64,000 nucleotides of DNA from NCBI GenBank assembly GCA_022841825.1, contig JALHQT010000003.1, forward strand, positions 310,001-374,000. Direction: 5' to 3'. The notes beneath the pieces are model-generated. The model was not told the DNA's origin and did no database searches. It worked only from the letters and a program-made list of their open reading frames with translations. The translations under genes were made by a program, and so were the position numbers. Shown here piece after piece: positions 61,657 through 64,000 of the stretch. Origin of the DNA: Anaerolineae bacterium (GTDB lineage: Bacteria > Chloroflexota > Anaerolineae > Aggregatilineales > Phototrophicaceae). Positions within the stretch are counted from its first letter, which is position 1. Each line of letters opens with the position of its first letter.

Positions 61657-62781
61657 ATGCTTCAACTGACGCCGGAAGGCTGCCGCGCACGTCGCGAATC
61701 GCTGATCGCGGCTGCCGAGGTCGATTTGATCGTCATCAACAATCCGCGCCACATCTTCTACCTGACGGGGATGTTCAGCACGCAGCTTCTGTTGAGCGCG
61801 TGGGGTCCGCTGACGCTGCTGATCGACGCGCGCAGCGGGCGGACGACGCTGGTCGCTCACGATGCGATTGCGGGACAGGCAGCGACCGCCTACGTCGATG
61901 AGCGGCGTATCTGGGGTTGGTATAACTCCGGCAAGGCGGCGGGTCCCGGCGGCGACTTGTTTGGCGGCGGGCTGAAGGCGCTGAATGACGCGCTGCCGAC
62001 GCTCGACGGGCTGCGCGTGGGCGTCGAAAACGGCTGGCTGCCGCACGGCACGCCGATCCGCGAGGCACGCGATCTGAACGCGATCCTGGCGGGGCTGCGG
62101 CGGCGCAAGCATCCCGACGAGCTGGCGCTGATCCGCGAGGCGATCCGGGTGACCGAAGCCGGACATCGCGCGGCGCGCGCGGCTATCCGCCCTGGCGCGA
62201 CGGAGCTGCAGGTCTTCAACGCCATCCAGGACGCGCTGACCGATGCCTGCGGTCATGCCGTGCACCTGATCGGCGACTTCGTCAGCGGGGAGCGCGCGCG
62301 TGGCATCGGCGGCTTCGCCAGCACGCGTGTCATTCAGGCGGGCGAGGTGATGATCGCCGATCTGTTCCCGATTGTGAACGGCTACCGCGCGGACTTCACC
62401 GCGACGATCCCCGCCAGCGACAGCGTAACCCCCGAACAGATGCAGCTCGATGCCGCGCTCAACGCGGCGCTGCGCGCGGCGGAGACGCTGCTCAAGCCCG
62501 GCGTCGTGGGCGGCGATGTCTATCGCATCGTCCAGCAGACGCTGGATGCGCACGGCTTCGCGGCACACTTCCCGCATCATGCCGGGCATGGTCTGGGGCT
62601 GGATCATCCGGAAGCGCCATACTTTGTGCCGTTGAGCGATGAGGCGCTGGTGGAGGGTGACGTGGTGACGGTCGAGCCGGGGGCATATGGCGCGGCGTTC
62701 GCTGGGCGCATCGAGAACAACTATCTGATTACAGCGGATGGCTTTGAACGCCTGACGAATCACCAGACGACTTTGTACTGA
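61657..62781 (+). CDS. M24-family metallopeptidase (Xaa-Pro aminopeptidase-like)
   Basis: A 374-residue pita-bread peptidase. The N-terminal domain (RRESLIAAAEVDLIVINNPR) is creatinase-like. All metal ligands of the C-terminal domain are present: two Asp in DLFPIVNGYRADFTATI, His in HHAGHGLGLDHPEAP, Glu in VEPGAYG and Glu in RIENNYLIT. It should therefore be active. GAGAGGA ahead of ATG 61657 fixes the start. Relatives cleave Xaa-Pro bonds or act as creatinase-type amidinohydrolases; the sugar context does not explain it. Confidence 0.92.
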   Translation: MLQLTPEGCRARRESLIAAAEVDLIVINNPRHIFYLTGMFSTQLLLSAWGPLTLLIDARSGRTTLVAHDAIAGQAATAYVDERRIWGWYNSGKAAGPGGDLFGGGLKALNDALPTLDGLRVGVENGWLPHGTPIREARDLNAILAGLRRRKHPDELALIREAIRVTEAGHRAARAAIRPGATELQVFNAIQDALTDACGHAVHLIGDFVSGERARGIGGFASTRVIQAGEVMIADLFPIVNGYRADFTATIPASDSVTPEQMQLDAALNAALRAAETLLKPGVVGGDVYRIVQQTLDAHGFAAHFPHHAGHGLGLDHPEAPYFVPLSDEALVEGDVVTVEPGAYGAAFAGRIENNYLITADGFERLTNHQTTLY

Positions 62782-62791
62782 AGGGGAAACA

Positions 62792-62824
62792 CAAAGGCGG
62801 GAGGCAGCACGCCTCCCGCCTTTG
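62792..62824. terminator. Bidirectional terminator hairpin
   Basis: A perfect 14-bp stem, CAAAGGCGGGAGGC with its complement, around a 5-nt loop (AGCAC), lies between the convergent M24 peptidase and multicopper oxidase genes. The stem is A-rich on one side and T-rich on the other, so it can end transcription from both directions. Confidence 0.8.
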
Positions 62825-62834
62825 CGTTTGAATG

Positions 62835-63860
62835 CTATTCCTGGATAACCAGCGCGGTGACCATGCCGAACATGCCATTGCGCGATTCGGCGTGTGTCAG
62901 AATGTGACAGTGGAATGCCCAGGCACCCGGCTCGGTGCAGTCCACGATGACGTCATAACGTTCGCCCGGCGCGATGTTGAGCGTATCGCACAGATACGGC
63001 ACGGGGAGGGGCCAGCCATCCTTGGTGATGACCAACTGCGGCAGACCGTGCAGGTGCATCGGGTGGATCATCAGACCTTCGTTCATATAGCGCACGCGGA
63101 TGCGGTCGCCCAGCTTGGCGATGATCGGCTGTGTGTAGGGAAACCCGCGACCATTGATGGTGAAGCCGAGCGTCGAATCGTTGAGGACAAACGTGTAGTC
63201 GCCGGCGACTTCCGGCTCGCGGCTCTTATCACGGGGTTCGATGATGAACGCGCCGAGCAGCCCGCTGGTGACCTGTTCCGCAGCGTTGTGATGCGAGTGA
63301 TACATGTGGGAGCCGGTATTCCGCGCGGTGAATTCGTAGACAAATGTCTCGCCCGGCTTGATCGGCGGCTGGGTGATGAAGGGCACGCCATCCATTGAGT
63401 TGGGCAGCAGGACGCCGTGAAAGTGGACGGCGGTCGATTGCACCATCTCGTTGGTCACGTTCACGCGCACCTTGTCGCCTTCGGTGACGCGGATTTCCGG
63501 ACCGGGGATGATGCCATTGTACGCCATCGCCGTGTATGCCTGCCCTGGCATCACTTCCCAGGTGATGTCCTGGCAGGTGATGTTGAAGACCTTAACATCG
63601 CCGTCCATTTCTGGTTCCAGGCGCGTACCCCAGAATGCGGGATCTTGCCCGATGCGATCCAGGTAAATCTGCACACCTTCCTGGTGATGCGCATCCATCG
63701 CATCAGCATCCATCGTGCTGCTTTGCATATTCATTTCACTATGAGGCGTGGCGGAAGGGTCCTGGGCGCGCGCGAACTTCGTTCCGGCGACCGCGATCCC
63801 CGTTACCCCCGCAGCCCCGGCAACCTTCAGGAATTCGCGGCGTCCAAGCTGATTACTCAT
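62835..63860 (-). CDS. Tat-exported multicopper oxidase (small, laccase-like)
   Basis: A 341-residue copper oxidase. The N-terminus has a twin-arginine signal (GRREFLKVAGAAGVTGIA). A Met/His-rich stretch follows (HSEMNMQSSTMDADAMDAHH). All four copper motifs are present in order: TAVHFHGVLLP, HMYHSHHN, HPMHLHG and FHCHILTHAESRNGM, giving T1, T2 and T3 ligands. At 341 residues it is much shorter than three-domain laccases of about 500 and may be of the two-domain type. GAGGAG 8 nt upstream supports the start. The substrate may be Cu(I), a phenol or another metal. Confidence 0.92.
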   Translation of the reverse strand: MSNQLGRREFLKVAGAAGVTGIAVAGTKFARAQDPSATPHSEMNMQSSTMDADAMDAHHQEGVQIYLDRIGQDPAFWGTRLEPEMDGDVKVFNITCQDITWEVMPGQAYTAMAYNGIIPGPEIRVTEGDKVRVNVTNEMVQSTAVHFHGVLLPNSMDGVPFITQPPIKPGETFVYEFTARNTGSHMYHSHHNAAEQVTSGLLGAFIIEPRDKSREPEVAGDYTFVLNDSTLGFTINGRGFPYTQPIIAKLGDRIRVRYMNEGLMIHPMHLHGLPQLVITKDGWPLPVPYLCDTLNIAPGERYDVIVDCTEPGAWAFHCHILTHAESRNGMFGMVTALVIQE

Positions 63861-64000
63861 CAGAGCATCTCCTCAATACAATGGCAAGAATTGCACATGG
63901 CGATAAGCTTATGTAAGCTTGTCACTCTTCGTAATGTACAAGCGTCACAAATTGGATATGACGAATGGCACTGGTCATCTCGACTCAAAGCGGCTTAACT
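63861..64000. promoter_or_regulatory. Upstream region of the multicopper oxidase
   Basis: No gene is visible in the last 140 bp. It is AT-richer than coding DNA and contains the inverted pair AAGCTTATGTAAGCTT at about 63904-63919, a plausible regulator site for the divergent or following gene. No certain -35/-10 pair was found. Confidence 0.35.

Overview
The window is about 64 kb of GC-rich DNA with tightly packed genes and frequent ATGA or GTGA start/stop overlaps. Gene content and style fit a heterotrophic member of the Chloroflexota (Anaerolineae-like). The pointers are many sugar and acid uptake genes, multiheme cytochromes, CoA-linked enzymes, and the GC-rich palindromic repeats often seen in that phylum. 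No rRNA, tRNA, phage gene, transposase or CRISPR array was seen. The phylum assignment is inference; the gene calls rest on motifs read from the translations.

Layout. 1-7.2 kb: a TauE/SafE permease (cut by the window edge), a GH31 glucosidase, an egghead-like GT2, an esterase and an acyl-CoA-dehydrogenase-like flavoprotein. 7.2-24.8 kb, plus strand: aldehyde dehydrogenase, GH51 arabinofuranosidase, then a GntR regulator behind a promoter with a perfect 28-bp palindrome. The regulator leads a catabolic cluster: thiolase-fold protein plus DUF35 partner, DhaK, fucose-isomerase-like enzyme, YnjBCD-like ABC importer, MFS carrier, class III CoA-transferase, nucleoside hydrolase and rhodanese. 24.8-27.6 kb, minus: TVP38 membrane protein, mercuric-reductase-like flavoenzyme and CDP-alcohol phosphatidyltransferase. 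27.7-35.1 kb: a complete pyrBCDEF operon ending in an ADP-ribosylglycohydrolase-family gene. 35.2-41.5 kb: an ArsR regulator, an octaheme cytochrome, a heptaheme cytochrome c/cytochrome b fusion and two YeeE/YedE sulfur transporters, the second with a rhodanese-like domain. 41.7-45.6 kb: two sugar-nucleotide epimerases and glmS. 45.6-52.1 kb, minus: an ECF sigma regulon with Asn/Asp-rich secreted proteins, a GT-C transferase and a spermidine-synthase-like membrane protein. 52.3-54 kb: a DGPF protein with its ECF42-type sigma. 54-62.8 kb: a ribose-type ABC importer with FGGY kinase, Gfo/Idh oxidoreductase and M24 peptidase. 62.8-63.9 kb: a Tat-exported multicopper oxidase.

The most unusual signals are these. 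(1) Several families of palindromic, nested repeats occur. They sit between genes and also inside them: three lie in frame within pyrD and a fourth removes the stop between pyrD and pyrE, giving one 736-codon frame; another block forms the N-terminus of the heptaheme cytochrome. (2) The sulfur/cytochrome locus includes a YeeE-rhodanese fusion that lacks the rhodanese cysteine and ends in a SoxY-like Gly-Gly-Gly-Cys-Gly tail. (3) Two 36-nt sites, 29/36 identical, look like promoters of the local ECF sigma factor.
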